64,000 nt of DNA from Candidatus Aminicenantes bacterium (GTDB taxonomy: Bacteria > Acidobacteriota > Aminicenantia > Aminicenantales > UBA4085), in the NCBI GenBank assembly GCA_026393855.1, contig JAPKZJ010000007.1, positions 1-64,000 of the forward strand. Reading direction: 5' to 3'. The notes beneath the pieces are model-generated. The model was given only the letters and a program-made list of their open reading frames with translations, ran no database searches and was not told where the DNA came from. This document shows positions 41,883 through 50,667 of the stretch, in pieces (the first letter of the stretch is position 1; each line of letters starts with the position of its first letter). Made by a program: the position numbers and the translations under genes.

Positions 41883-44177
41883 ATGAAGAGACGCGAAGCC
41901 CTGAAGACGCTCCCCTTGGCCGCGGCGGGGTGGACGCTGTCCGCCCGGGTCGCGGGCGCCGGTCCCGCCAGGGCGGCCGCTCCGCCGTTGCGGGCCGAGG
42001 TCAAGGCCTTCCACGGACGTCCCGTCCTTCATCTCAACGGCAAGCCCGTCTTCCCGGCCATCAGCTGGGTTTCGGGTCCGCGGCCCGACGGCTGGGACTT
42101 CGCCCGCCAGGCCCGCATGAACAGGGAAACGGGCATCCATGTCTACGCCTTCGACGTCGGTAAAGGCGTCGAATGGATCGGCCCGGGAACCTCGCCCCAA
42201 AACCCCTATGACTTCTCGACCCTCGCGGCCCGCTTCGGCCGGGTCCTGGACGCCGATCCCGAGGCCCTCTTCCACCTGCGGATCTACCTGGAGACGGGCC
42301 ACGACGATTGGTGGGAGCGGGCCAACCCGGGCGAATGCGAGATCCTATCCGACGGCCGCCGCAACGGCCAGTCTTTCGCCTCGACGGTCTGGCGGCAACA
42401 GGTCCGGGATTTCCTGACCGCCTATGCGGCGGCTTTGAAGAAGGCGGGGCTGGCCGAGCGCGTCCTCGCCTACCAGGTCGGCGCGGGACATACGGGCGAG
42501 TGGGTCAAGGGCGAAAGCTCGATGCACGCGCCCTGCGGCGACTACAGCGAACCGATGCGGCGGCATTTCCGGGCTTGGCTGCGCCGGACCTATGCGGAGG
42601 ACGCCGCCGCCTTCCGCCTGGCTTGGAACGATCCGCGGGCTTCGTTCGAGACGGCCGAAGTTCCCGGAGCTGAAGCCCAGCTAGCGGCCGGAGGCTATAT
42701 CTTCCGCGATCCCCGGACCGAGCGGGCCGTGATCGACTATTTCCAATGCCTGGCCGAGCTGTGCGCGGACGCCGTCATCGACTTCTGCCGGGCGGCGAAA
42801 ACGGCGTCGGGCGGGACCAAGCTGGCCGGCGCCTTCTATGGCTACGTCATGGACCTCGCCTGGAACGGCGGCTTCTTCCGCGAACGGCCGGACAGCGATT
42901 ACTCGACTTACCAGCGCAGCGGCCACCTCGGCCTGCACCGCGTGCTCGAAGACCCGGCGGTCGACTTCCTGGTCAGCCCCTACAGCTACGGCTACCGGGG
43001 CATCGGCGGCGACGGCCCGAGCATGCTGCCGGCCGAGTCGGCCCGTCTCCACGACAAGCTCGTCCTGATCGAGGACGACACCCGGACGCACGTCGACGCC
43101 GAGGATCCCCACTACGGCCGGGCCGCGACCCTGGCCGAGAGCACGGCCATCCTCCGCCGCAACCTGGCCCAGGACCTAACCCACGGGCAGGGGGCCTGGT
43201 GGGCGGCCTGGAAGATCGATCCGATCAAGGAGCCCGCTTTTCTGGAGATGCTGCGCGGCTTTCGGGGCCTGGGAGAGTTCGCCTTGGAGCTCGACCTCGC
43301 GCCCTCGGCCGACGTTGCCGTCCTCCTCGACGACGAGAGCTTCTTCTATGAGACCTGCCGCTACAACCTCGACATCCCGCTCATCTTTCAACAGCGGCTC
43401 TGGGGCCTGCCCAAGATGGGCACGCCGTTCGACACCTATCTCCTGAACGACTTCATCGGGGGACGGACGAAGCCCTACAAGCTGCTGGTGTTCCTCAACC
43501 CCTTCCGGCTCGACGCCGGGCGGCGCCGGGCTCTGGCGGCCAGGCTCGCGGGGAGCGGCTCGACGGCGCTCTGGATCTACGCCCCCGGATACATCCGGGA
43601 CGATTGTTCGACGGACCACATGCGGGAGCTGACCGGGATCCGTTTCGGCCTCGGCGAACAGCCCTGGGGCCCGCTCGTCCATATCACCGACGGGGCCCAT
43701 CCCATCACGGCCGGCCTCCCCCAGGACCTGGTCTGGGGCACCAACGCCAAGCTGGCGCCGCTATTCCATGTCGACGACCCCGAGGCGCGCGTCCTCGGCC
43801 AGGTCGTCTATTCGCAGGGCGACTGCAAGCCGGGCTTCGCCGTGAAACCGCAGGCGGGCTGGACGTCCGTCTACTCGGCGGCGCCGAATCTCCCCGCCCC
43901 CGTCCTGCGCGGCATCGCCCGCTTCGCCGGGGCCCATATCTACGGCGAGGACGGCGACGTCCTCTACGCGACGCCGCAGCTACTCGGCCTCCACACGATC
44001 ACGGGCGGGCGCCGGACGATCCGCTTGCGCGGTCCGGTCGAGATCGTCTACGACCTCTTCGCCCGCCGCGTCGTCGCTCAAAATGCGGCCGGATTCGAGA
44101 TCGAGACGGCGCCTGCGTCCACGGCGCTCTTCTACATGGGGTCCGCCGGACTCCTGGAAAAGCTCCCGCGGGCGTGA
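41883..44177 (+). CDS. GH42-like glycoside hydrolase family protein with Tat-type signal
   Basis: The 764-residue protein begins with a twin-arginine-like signal (KRREALKTLPLAAAGWTLSA). The TIM-barrel half (about 45-480) has features of clan GH-A beta-galactosidase-like proteins, such as YQVGAGHTGEW (potential acid/base Glu), VDFLVSPYSYGYRG and KLVLIEDDTRTH (potential nucleophile Glu followed by Asp). The second half (about 480-690) resembles the class-I glutamine-amidotransferase-like trimerisation domain of GH42, with YKLLVFLNPFRLD and ALWIYAPGYI. The substrate is unknown. It is followed 21 bases later by an MFS transporter, suggesting a sugar-utilisation pair. Confidence 0.65.
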   Translation: MKRREALKTLPLAAAGWTLSARVAGAGPARAAAPPLRAEVKAFHGRPVLHLNGKPVFPAISWVSGPRPDGWDFARQARMNRETGIHVYAFDVGKGVEWIGPGTSPQNPYDFSTLAARFGRVLDADPEALFHLRIYLETGHDDWWERANPGECEILSDGRRNGQSFASTVWRQQVRDFLTAYAAALKKAGLAERVLAYQVGAGHTGEWVKGESSMHAPCGDYSEPMRRHFRAWLRRTYAEDAAAFRLAWNDPRASFETAEVPGAEAQLAAGGYIFRDPRTERAVIDYFQCLAELCADAVIDFCRAAKTASGGTKLAGAFYGYVMDLAWNGGFFRERPDSDYSTYQRSGHLGLHRVLEDPAVDFLVSPYSYGYRGIGGDGPSMLPAESARLHDKLVLIEDDTRTHVDAEDPHYGRAATLAESTAILRRNLAQDLTHGQGAWWAAWKIDPIKEPAFLEMLRGFRGLGEFALELDLAPSADVAVLLDDESFFYETCRYNLDIPLIFQQRLWGLPKMGTPFDTYLLNDFIGGRTKPYKLLVFLNPFRLDAGRRRALAARLAGSGSTALWIYAPGYIRDDCSTDHMRELTGIRFGLGEQPWGPLVHITDGAHPITAGLPQDLVWGTNAKLAPLFHVDDPEARVLGQVVYSQGDCKPGFAVKPQAGWTSVYSAAPNLPAPVLRGIARFAGAHIYGEDGDVLYATPQLLGLHTITGGRRTIRLRGPVEIVYDLFARRVVAQNAAGFEIETAPASTALFYMGSAGLLEKLPRA

Positions 44178-44198
44178 TAGAGTCGGTCCTTCCCGGCC

Positions 44199-45368
44199 AT
44201 GAAAAAGAAGATTCTGCTCTCCGCCTCGGTCTTCCACGCTCTGACCGATGCCGCCACCGTCATCACGCCGACGATCTTCCCGATCCTCTACAGCCAGGGC
44301 TTCCTGATCACCCGCTATTCCCAAATCGGATTCCTTTCCAACCTCGGCCTGCTCGTCACCCTCATCCTCCAGTTCCTGGCCGTCCGACTTTCGTTCCGCC
44401 ATGAATACCGGCGGCTGCTCCTGATCAGCGGCCTGGGCATCTGCGCGGCCACGGCGCTGGTTCCGTTCGCCCGCACTTTCCTCGGGCTCACGGCCGCTTT
44501 CCTGCTTTTGCGGGCCGCCACCAGCTTCTACCATCCGGTCGTCATCGCCTGGGTCTCCAAGTCGAGGGAAGGGGCGGGCCGGGAGCTGGACGATGCCATG
44601 GGCATCCAGAGCGGCTCGGGCAACGTCGGCGTCATGCTGGCCTACCTTTCAGTGGGATTCCTGGCCCAGCGCTTCGGCTGGCAGGTCTCGCTGTTCGTCT
44701 GGGCGGCCCTGGGGCTCGGCCTGGTCGCCCTCGGGACGCTGACCCTGCGGGGCGTCTCTTCGCGCAACGAAGAAAAGCCGTCTCTCGGCGCCCGGTCCTG
44801 GGCCCGCTCGCTCCGATCCATCCGCCGGTTCATCCCCGGATTCTTCTTCGGCGGGATGGGCTGGTCGGTGACGGTCTATTACGCGCCGTCCCTGCTCAAC
44901 CACAAGTTCGGCATCCCCATGGGGCGGACGGGACTCATCCTGGCCCTCTGGATCGGCCTGGGGACGATCACCGGCTACGGCTACGGTGTCTGGAGCCGCC
45001 GCTTCGGGCGCAAAAACGTCTTTCTGGTCAGCCTGGGCGGGGCCGCGGCCTGCCTGTTCCTGATCGGGCTCTCGCCCCATCGGACGCCGGCCGTGCTCGG
45101 CCTCATCGGCTTCGGCGGCTTCCTGCTGATGACCTACCCGTCACTTCACACGTTCGTCGGCTCGACTGTGCCCGCCGCCGGGCAGACCCAGGCCTTCAGC
45201 TGGGTCTCGAACATCCAGCTCATCTCGGGCGCCCTCGTCTCGCTCGTCTCGGGATTTCTCTCGGACGCGCTGGGCATCCATTTCCCGTTCCTGCTGACGG
45301 GTGTTCTAACGATCGGAATCCTGCTTTTCTATCTCCCCCGCGGCGCCGAATTCTTCGGCGCCCAATAA
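44199..45368 (+). CDS. MFS transporter, fosmidomycin-resistance (Fsr)-like
   Basis: The 389-residue protein has about 12 membrane helices. The order and motifs (VFHALTDAATVITPTIFPILYSQGF at the N-terminus, SFYHPVVIAWVSK around residue 110 and the long cytoplasmic loop to about 215) resemble Fsr-type exporters. The cargo is not deducible; adjacency to the GH42-like hydrolase makes a sugar or glycoside possible. A REP-like hairpin starts at its stop codon and may end the transcript. Confidence 0.75.
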   Translation: MKKKILLSASVFHALTDAATVITPTIFPILYSQGFLITRYSQIGFLSNLGLLVTLILQFLAVRLSFRHEYRRLLLISGLGICAATALVPFARTFLGLTAAFLLLRAATSFYHPVVIAWVSKSREGAGRELDDAMGIQSGSGNVGVMLAYLSVGFLAQRFGWQVSLFVWAALGLGLVALGTLTLRGVSSRNEEKPSLGARSWARSLRSIRRFIPGFFFGGMGWSVTVYYAPSLLNHKFGIPMGRTGLILALWIGLGTITGYGYGVWSRRFGRKNVFLVSLGGAAACLFLIGLSPHRTPAVLGLIGFGGFLLMTYPSLHTFVGSTVPAAGQTQAFSWVSNIQLISGALVSLVSGFLSDALGIHFPFLLTGVLTIGILLFYLPRGAEFFGAQ

Positions 45369-45400
45369 ATAGGGGGACAGTATACGTAATCCCCTATTTA
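45367..45400 (+). repeat. REP-like hairpin, left partner
   Basis: AATAGGGG...CCCCTATT forms an imperfect hairpin with an inner ACGTAT segment, overlapping the MFS stop codon. Its reverse complement matches the repeat at 45,841-45,875 at about nine of ten positions. The pair therefore forms a REPIN-like inverted couple around element copy C. Confidence 0.8.
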
Positions 45401-45473
45401 ATTATTTATGCTCAAGTATTCCATCGGGGCAATCGGCTTTGATGCAACGCTAAGTCGCCAGAAATAATTAGGA

Positions 45474-45834
45474 TCATCTCCAATCTCCGGGAGACATAAG
45501 CGGTTCGGAGTGTCGGCCAACGGCGAAACCGCGAGGGGACCCAACGGGCGCCGAGGGCTGTTTGAGCACGCGACAATCTAACGAAATAGAAACGGAGTGG
45601 GTGGTCGCAATATCCGGGAGATCTTGAATGCGGAGTTTCGCCCTCGCGGGGACCGTCGAAGCGACGTCCCGACGAGGACTGCGAAGCGCTGAGGCGCCGA
45701 GCGGATTAGCGTAAAAAGGAGTGGTGAACCCGCGCCGTCCTCGCGAGAACCGTTGAAGCAACTGTCCTGGCGAGGACTATCAAAGCGTTGCCGGGGCGAC
45801 ACTTCGGACCGTGTTTCCCGGGGATTGGAGATGA
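45474..45834 (+). mobile_element. Hairpin-rich terminal-inverted-repeat element, copy C (about 361 bp)
   Basis: The ends TCATCTCCAATCTCC and (reverse complement of the right end) TCATCTCCAATCCCC are inverted repeats, followed inward by CGGGA-AC and GCGGTTCGGAGTGT-like sequence. It carries both 12-bp hairpins in near-ideal form: GGGAC-C-GTCG-AAG-CGAC-GTCCC and, with the paired bases changed, a GTTG-AAG-CAAC version. A 10-bp direct repeat, AATAATTAGG, lies at 45463-45472 and 45838-45847, one and three bases outside the ends, as expected for a target duplication. It is non-coding. Confidence 0.82.
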
Positions 45835-45840
45835 ACCAAT

Positions 45841-45875
45841 AATTAGGGGGTTACGTATGGTGTCCCCCTATTCTT
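45841..45875 (-). repeat. REP-like hairpin, right partner
   Basis: TAGGGGG-TTACGTATGGTGT-CCCCCTA forms a hairpin and is the inverted match of 45,367-45,400. It covers the last bases before the DUF1667 stop at 45,877, so it may also shape the 3' end of that transcript. Confidence 0.8.
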
Positions 45876-45876
45876 C

Positions 45877-46233
45877 CTATTCATTAATCGTGCGGGTGGC
45901 GATGACGTCGACGCCCGAGCCGAGGACATCGGAGATCAGAACTTGGCCGCGCCGCACAGGAGGCTCGGGCCGGAGGCCGGAGATGGCGTCCAGGATCGGA
46001 AAGATCCGGTCGCGCGGGACGGGTCCGCTCAACCGGACCGAGACCATCCGGGTCGCGTTTCCCTTCACGGGGACGGACGTGGCCAGATTCCGGCGTGGAT
46101 CGCGGATCTCATTTTGGGCAAATTCGACACCCTTCTCACATTCGTTGCCGCGGATCTCGAGCCGGCCGTCCGCCTCCCCGACCTCCAGCTCGCAGCCGGC
46201 CGGGCACTGGATGCAGGTCATCTTGTCAATCAT
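45877..46233 (-). CDS. DUF1667 protein (GlpA/FAD-oxidoreductase partner)
   Basis: The 118-residue protein starts MIDKMTCIQCPAGCELEV, the C-x-x-C-P-x-G-C signature of DUF1667, with a further conserved cysteine in NECEKG. Four cysteines can bind an Fe-S cluster. The family nearly always occurs downstream of a GlpA-like dehydrogenase and an FAD-dependent oxidoreductase, as here, and probably passes electrons from them. ATG 46233 overlaps the upstream gene by eight bases. Confidence 0.88.
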   Translation of the reverse strand: MIDKMTCIQCPAGCELEVGEADGRLEIRGNECEKGVEFAQNEIRDPRRNLATSVPVKGNATRMVSVRLSGPVPRDRIFPILDAISGLRPEPPVRRGQVLISDVLGSGVDVIATRTINE

Positions 46234-47485
46234 GTCCGCCGACCTCGATGTCCTCCTCGATGGGGCCCTTGAGGAGGATCGTCTGCATTTCCGAAGGAAT
46301 CGCGCGGGCGAGCCGCCGCCCGCCGCAGCGCCGGCCGGTCTCGACTCCGCGGGCTTCCACTTTTAGGCCGCGGACCGGGCGGGCGACGCGGAAATGGACC
46401 GTCACATCCCGCGCGCCGCGGTGGACGGCTTGGGGGAGGGCATAGCGGAGATACCCGGCGGCCGAAACCCGTACGGTCTCCGCCAAGGAACGCAGGCCCA
46501 GGACGTATTCGGCCGCGCGCCGCCCGGCCGCCAGCCCCTCGGCCGCCGCCCAATCAGCGATGTCGTGGATATGGAGCACATTGCCGCAGGAGAAGATGCC
46601 CTCCACCCCGGTCATGAACGTCTCGTCAACGACCGCCCCGCCCGTAAGCGGCGACAGCGCGATCCCGGCCCGCTTGGCCAGCTCGTTCTCCGGGATCAGC
46701 CCGACCGAAAGGAGCAGCGTGTCGCAGGGGACGATCTCTTCCGTCCCAGCCACGGGCATGAGCCTCTCGTCGACCCTGGCTGTAACGACGGCCGAGAGCC
46801 GCTCCCGGCCCCGGATCTCGACCACCGTCCGCGACAGCTCCAGGGGGATGCCGAAGTCCTTGAGGCATTGGCGGATGTTGCGCTCCAGCCCGCCGGGCCA
46901 GGGCATGATCTCGAACACGCCCTTGACTTTGATGCCCTCAAAGGTCAGCCGGCGGGCCATGATCAGCCCGATGTCGCCCGAGCCGAGAATGACCGCCTCA
47001 CGTCCGATCCGGATGTTCTGGAGGTTGACCAGGGCCTGGGCGCTTCCCGCCGTCAGAACACCGGCCGGCCGCATACCGGGGATCTCGATCATATCCCGCG
47101 TCCGCTCGCGGCAGCCCATGGCCAGGACCACCGCCCCGGCCCGGATCAGCCGGTAGCCGTCCGGCGCATTGAGGCGCAGGAGCCGGTCGGGACCGAGGTC
47201 GAGGACCATCGCCCCGGTTTGAACGGCGATGCCCTCGCGCTCGACATCCTCGGCCAGGCGCTCGGCGAATTCGGGACCGGAGATCGACTTCTTATACAGA
47301 AAAAGTCCGAAGCCGTCGTGGACGCATTGATTGAGGATGCCGCCCAGGTTCCGGTCCCGCTCGACGAGCAGGACGTCCGCCGCCCCGGCCCGCTTGGCGC
47401 CCAGCGCCGCCGTCATGCCGGCCGGTCCGCCGCCGATAACGACGACGTCCCTCTTTTCAACGGCGGGAAGCATCCCGGCGTTCAC
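46226..47485 (-). CDS. FAD/NAD-dependent oxidoreductase of the GlpA-DUF1667 cluster
   Basis: The 419-residue flavoprotein has the FAD dinucleotide motif VVIGGGPAGMTAALGA at its N-terminus, an NAD-binding fold VILGSGDIGLIMARRL around residue 165, and SGNVLHIHDIADW-like GIFSCGNVLH near the second FAD contact. It is a pyridine-nucleotide disulfide oxidoreductase-type fold without an obvious redox C-x-x-C. Context suggests it accepts electrons from the GlpA-like protein. GTG 47485 overlaps the GlpA stop (GTGA); ATG 47473 is an alternative. Confidence 0.85.
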   Translation of the reverse strand: MNAGMLPAVEKRDVVVIGGGPAGMTAALGAKRAGAADVLLVERDRNLGGILNQCVHDGFGLFLYKKSISGPEFAERLAEDVEREGIAVQTGAMVLDLGPDRLLRLNAPDGYRLIRAGAVVLAMGCRERTRDMIEIPGMRPAGVLTAGSAQALVNLQNIRIGREAVILGSGDIGLIMARRLTFEGIKVKGVFEIMPWPGGLERNIRQCLKDFGIPLELSRTVVEIRGRERLSAVVTARVDERLMPVAGTEEIVPCDTLLLSVGLIPENELAKRAGIALSPLTGGAVVDETFMTGVEGIFSCGNVLHIHDIADWAAAEGLAAGRRAAEYVLGLRSLAETVRVSAAGYLRYALPQAVHRGARDVTVHFRVARPVRGLKVEARGVETGRRCGGRRLARAIPSEMQTILLKGPIEEDIEVGGHD

Positions 47486-48981
47486 GGCTTGATCCTCCCA
47501 AAAAACATCCGCGATTCCCCACCGCGCTTGCTGATCCTGTCCAGGGGCACCCCTTCCTTCTGCAATATTTCGACAATCCGGGGCCCGCAGAATCCGCCCT
47601 GGCAGCGGCCCATGCCGCAGCGTGTCCGCCGCTTGAGGCCGTCCATAGTCCGGACGCCGAAGGGGTTGCGAAGCGCAGCCTCGACCTCGGCCCGGGTCAC
47701 GTGCTCGCAGCGGCAGACCATCTCGCCCCATTTCGGATCGGCCGCTGCGTGCGCCGCCCGCTCGGCGTCGTCCAGGCGCGAGAAATCGGGAGGGGCGGGC
47801 CGGTCCGGCTTGAAGTCGGACTTTTCGGCGAGGTCCCTGTGCGCCCCGATCATCTCGACGACCCGACGGGCGATGGCCGGGGCTGCCGTCAGCCCGGGCG
47901 ACTCGATGCCTAGAAGGTTGATCCACCCGGGCCGCCGCCCGCTCTCCTCAATGACGAAATCCGCCATCAGCGACGCGCCGCCCGGGGCGATCAGCTTGGG
48001 CCGCAGGCCGGCATAGCTGTGAATGAACGGGAAGCGCCGCAGGCTCGGAACAAGATCGAACGCCTCGGCCTTGAGCTTGTCCATGACGGCCCGGGTGGAG
48101 GCGGTGTCGCGCTTGTCGCCGACGGCCTCCGAGCTTGGGCCGAGCAGGACGTTGCCTTCCAGCGTCGGCGTGATGTGAACGCCCAGGTAGGAATCGTCCC
48201 GCGGCGGGACCGGATAGACGGGCATCGACAGCGCCGCTCCCGCCTCCCTGTCGGCGATGAGGTACTCTCCCCGGAAGGGAAAGACGCAGTAGCCTTCGAT
48301 CCCGGCCAGGGCGGCGACTTCGTCGGCGAACAGCCCGGCCGCGTTGACCACCCGGCGCGCGGTCACGACGTCGCGCGGCGTCGTCAGCCGGAATCCGTCC
48401 GTCCGGCAGCCGACCGACGTCACCGGCGCATCCAGGGCCACCGCGGCCCCGTTGGCGACGGCGCTCTCGGCCAGCGCGATCGTCAGTTCGTAGGGCGAGA
48501 TGATCCCGGTACGGGCCGACAGCAGGGCTCGCAGGCCTCGCACGCCCGGCGCCAGCCGCTCGATGCCGGCCCGGTCGACGATCTCCAGCCCCGGGACGCC
48601 GCTCCTCTCGCCCTGGGCCAGAAGCTCCCCGAGCCGCGGAAAATCGCCCTCGGATAGGGCGACCACGAGCTTGCCGGTCAGGCGATGGGGCACGCCAAGC
48701 CGGGCCGCCAGACCGTAGATCAGCCCTAGGCCCTCGACATTTAAACGGGCCTTGAGCGAACCCGGCGGGACATTGAATCCGGCGTGGATGACCCCGCTGT
48801 TGGCCTTGCTGATCCCCTCGGCCAGGTCGGACTCTTTCTCCAAAAGGCAGATCCGCAGGTCGAAGCGTGAGAGCTCCCGCAGGACGGCGCAGCCGACCAC
48901 CCCGCCGCCGATGACGGCCACGTCGTAGATGGCGCCGTCGAACGGATCAGGCGACGGGGAGGGAGGTTTCGTTTCGTGCAT
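47482..48981 (-). CDS. GlpA-like FAD-dependent glycerol-3-phosphate dehydrogenase with BFD [2Fe-2S] domain
   Basis: The 499-residue protein has the FAD motif VAVIGGGVVGCAVLRELS (about 21-38), the DAO-type core with ISKANSGVIHAGF, and a C-terminal bacterioferritin-associated-ferredoxin-like domain. That domain's cysteines lie in VCRCEHVTRAEV and TRCGMGRCQGGFCGP. This combination matches anaerobic GlpA-type enzymes and related hydroxyacid dehydrogenases. With the FAD oxidoreductase and DUF1667 genes it forms a three-gene electron-transfer unit. Substrate: glycerol-3-phosphate is likely, but a different hydroxyacid is possible since glpK/glpF are not seen. Confidence 0.88.
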   Translation of the reverse strand: MHETKPPSPSPDPFDGAIYDVAVIGGGVVGCAVLRELSRFDLRICLLEKESDLAEGISKANSGVIHAGFNVPPGSLKARLNVEGLGLIYGLAARLGVPHRLTGKLVVALSEGDFPRLGELLAQGERSGVPGLEIVDRAGIERLAPGVRGLRALLSARTGIISPYELTIALAESAVANGAAVALDAPVTSVGCRTDGFRLTTPRDVVTARRVVNAAGLFADEVAALAGIEGYCVFPFRGEYLIADREAGAALSMPVYPVPPRDDSYLGVHITPTLEGNVLLGPSSEAVGDKRDTASTRAVMDKLKAEAFDLVPSLRRFPFIHSYAGLRPKLIAPGGASLMADFVIEESGRRPGWINLLGIESPGLTAAPAIARRVVEMIGAHRDLAEKSDFKPDRPAPPDFSRLDDAERAAHAAADPKWGEMVCRCEHVTRAEVEAALRNPFGVRTMDGLKRRTRCGMGRCQGGFCGPRIVEILQKEGVPLDRISKRGGESRMFFGRIKP

Positions 48982-49050
48982 GGGGCTGCGAAGGGGGAAA
49001 TCATATCAGATCGATCCGGGGCCGCCAACCGAAGGCGGCGGCTGGATCGA

Positions 49051-50058
49051 TCAAGCCTTAACGGGGCCTTTCCGCTTGAGGAGCCCGGCGCCGAGTCCTG
49101 CGGCGATCGCCAGCGGGAAGAAGGCCAGGCCGAAGAAGACATACGCGTCGCGGGCGTAGATCAGGATCAAGTAGGCGTAGATCCAAGCCCCCAGAACAAG
49201 CAGCCAGCCCCGGCGGCCCAACAGTCGGAATCCGGCCGTGATCAGGCCGCCGGCGACGAACGCAACCAGCGCCGCTTGGAGATCCTTGGTCGTCGCCAGG
49301 ACGGCTCCCGCCCAGGCCAGGGGGACGAGAATCCAGATCTTTTTCCGCGGCCGGGTCAGAATAACGCCCGCAGCCAGCAAACCGATCAAGACGAACCCGG
49401 CGTGGGCGGCGGCTGTTCCCGCCTTGGCGAACGGCGGCCGGCCTTCGGCCAGGTTCCCGATCGTATTCATCATCCTCTTTTCCATAAAGAAATACACCGG
49501 GTCGAGAATGATCGTCATGGGAATCTTGGCCCAGATCTTGACCGGCCCGGCCGCCATGCTCCTGATCAGCACACGCGTTCCCCCGATTCCCTCCGCCTCC
49601 ATGACGAAGGGACCCCAGCCGGGGTTCAGAAAGAACACCCGGCCCGGCTCCAGGATGTCGAAGGCCCAGCCGTTGGCGCCGGCTTTAAGCGCACCGAATT
49701 GAAGCGACCGAACAAATTCGCGGTCGGGACGATTCTGCCACTCCGGGACGATCCGGAAATCGTTCCTGATGCCGGCCAGGAACATGTTCTCCATCCAGGT
49801 ATAACTGTAGTAGCCGGAGCGCCCGATGCCGAGCTGGACGAACCGCTCCCAGACCTTTTCCGGCGGAGCCCCAATCGTCAGGGCTCGGGTGCACTGGTAC
49901 TCGATCGCGGCCGGCGTGACATCCGCGGGAAAAACACGCGCGGCTTCCTCCGCGGTCGCACCCCAGGTTAAAAACGCGGGCCGGACCAGGCCATAATACG
50001 CAGCCAGCCAGGCGGTCAGTAGAACCAGACCGCCGAGCCAAAACGATCTTTTCTTCAT
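49051..50058 (-). CDS. Membrane protein with SRPBCC-like domain
   Basis: The 335-residue protein has an N-terminal membrane helix (about 7-26). A 140-residue domain follows whose opening IEYQCTRALTIGAPPEKVWERFVQLG and closing strands resemble SRPBCC/polyketide-cyclase folds, which bind hydrophobic ligands. The last 110 residues hold about four membrane helices (HAGFVLIGLLAAGVIL, IWILVPLAWAGAVLA, ALVAFVAGGLITAG, YAYLILIYARDAYVFFGLAF). Function is unknown. It starts at ATG 50058 after AGGTGAGG. It is downstream of dut but separated by about 50 bases. Confidence 0.6.
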   Translation of the reverse strand: MKKRSFWLGGLVLLTAWLAAYYGLVRPAFLTWGATAEEAARVFPADVTPAAIEYQCTRALTIGAPPEKVWERFVQLGIGRSGYYSYTWMENMFLAGIRNDFRIVPEWQNRPDREFVRSLQFGALKAGANGWAFDILEPGRVFFLNPGWGPFVMEAEGIGGTRVLIRSMAAGPVKIWAKIPMTIILDPVYFFMEKRMMNTIGNLAEGRPPFAKAGTAAAHAGFVLIGLLAAGVILTRPRKKIWILVPLAWAGAVLATTKDLQAALVAFVAGGLITAGFRLLGRRGWLLVLGAWIYAYLILIYARDAYVFFGLAFFPLAIAAGLGAGLLKRKGPVKA

Positions 50059-50110
50059 CGCCTCACCTAGCTTTCCGAAGGCCTCGCCCCCGTCTTGATC
50101 CGACGACCGC

Positions 50111-50533
50111 CTAATATAACCCCGTACTGCCGAAGCCGCCCTCGCCGCGGCTGGTATCGTCGAGATCGTCGGCCTCAACGATCGTAGCCTCATGGACGGG
50201 CTGGATGAGCATCTGGGCGATCTTCATCCCGACTTTGATCTCGAACGCGGTTGCACCCAGGTTGATCAGGACGACCTGGACCTCGCCCCGGTAGCCGGCG
50301 TCGACGACACCGGCCAGCCGGTGGACTCCCTTAAGCGAAATGCCGCTCTTGTCCCAAACCAGGCCGACGAAGCCGCGCGGGATGGCCATTTTGATCCCGG
50401 TCGAAACGGCGAAGACTTCGCCGGGGGCCAGGGTGTGATCGACGGCCGCGTAAAGATCCATCCCCGCATCGCCCGGATGCCCGAAGGACGGGAGCTTAGC
50501 CTGGGGGACTATTCGTTTCACTCTGAGCTGCAT
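50111..50533 (-). CDS. dut: Deoxyuridine 5'-triphosphate nucleotidohydrolase (dUTPase)
   Basis: The 140-residue trimeric dUTPase shows all five motifs: PGDAGMDLYA (1), VWDKSGISLKG (2), GVVDAGYRGEVQV (3), KIAQMLIQPV (4) and RGEGGFGSTG (5). It converts dUTP to dUMP, keeping uracil out of DNA and feeding dTMP synthesis. It starts at ATG 50533, five bases after GAGG. It lies close to the anaerobic ribonucleotide reductase operon on the same strand, a sensible nucleotide-metabolism neighbourhood. Confidence 0.95.
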   Translation of the reverse strand: MQLRVKRIVPQAKLPSFGHPGDAGMDLYAAVDHTLAPGEVFAVSTGIKMAIPRGFVGLVWDKSGISLKGVHRLAGVVDAGYRGEVQVVLINLGATAFEIKVGMKIAQMLIQPVHEATIVEADDLDDTSRGEGGFGSTGLY

Positions 50534-50579
50534 ATTCGCCTCTTTAAAGGACATTCAGATAGATCCCTCGCGGTAAAGT

Positions 50580-50650
50580 ACCCGCTCGGGATGACGTTCT
50601 TGCACACTCATTCCTAGGGATGACATTTTACCTTATTCGTTCCTCGGGAT
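50580..50650. repeat. Three short imperfect direct repeats
   Basis: TCGGGATGAC-like units occur at about 50,587, 50,619 and 50,651 (CGCTCGGGATGACGTTC, CCTAGGGATGACATTTT, CCTCGGGATGACGGATA), spaced about 32 bases. They fill the gap between nrdG and dut. They may be a small tandem repeat or protein-binding sites; no array with conserved spacers exists. Confidence 0.5.
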
Positions 50651-50667
50651 GACGGATACGAGAAACA

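Noticed and set aside
40377-42302. A 641-codon open frame on the minus strand opposite malic enzyme
   Set aside because: It is a shadow of the malic enzyme and hydrolase genes; the composition is typical of antisense frames and there is no ribosome site.
50580-50650. CRISPR-like array near dut
   Set aside because: There are only three short, imperfect repeats and the intervening bases are not spacer-like.
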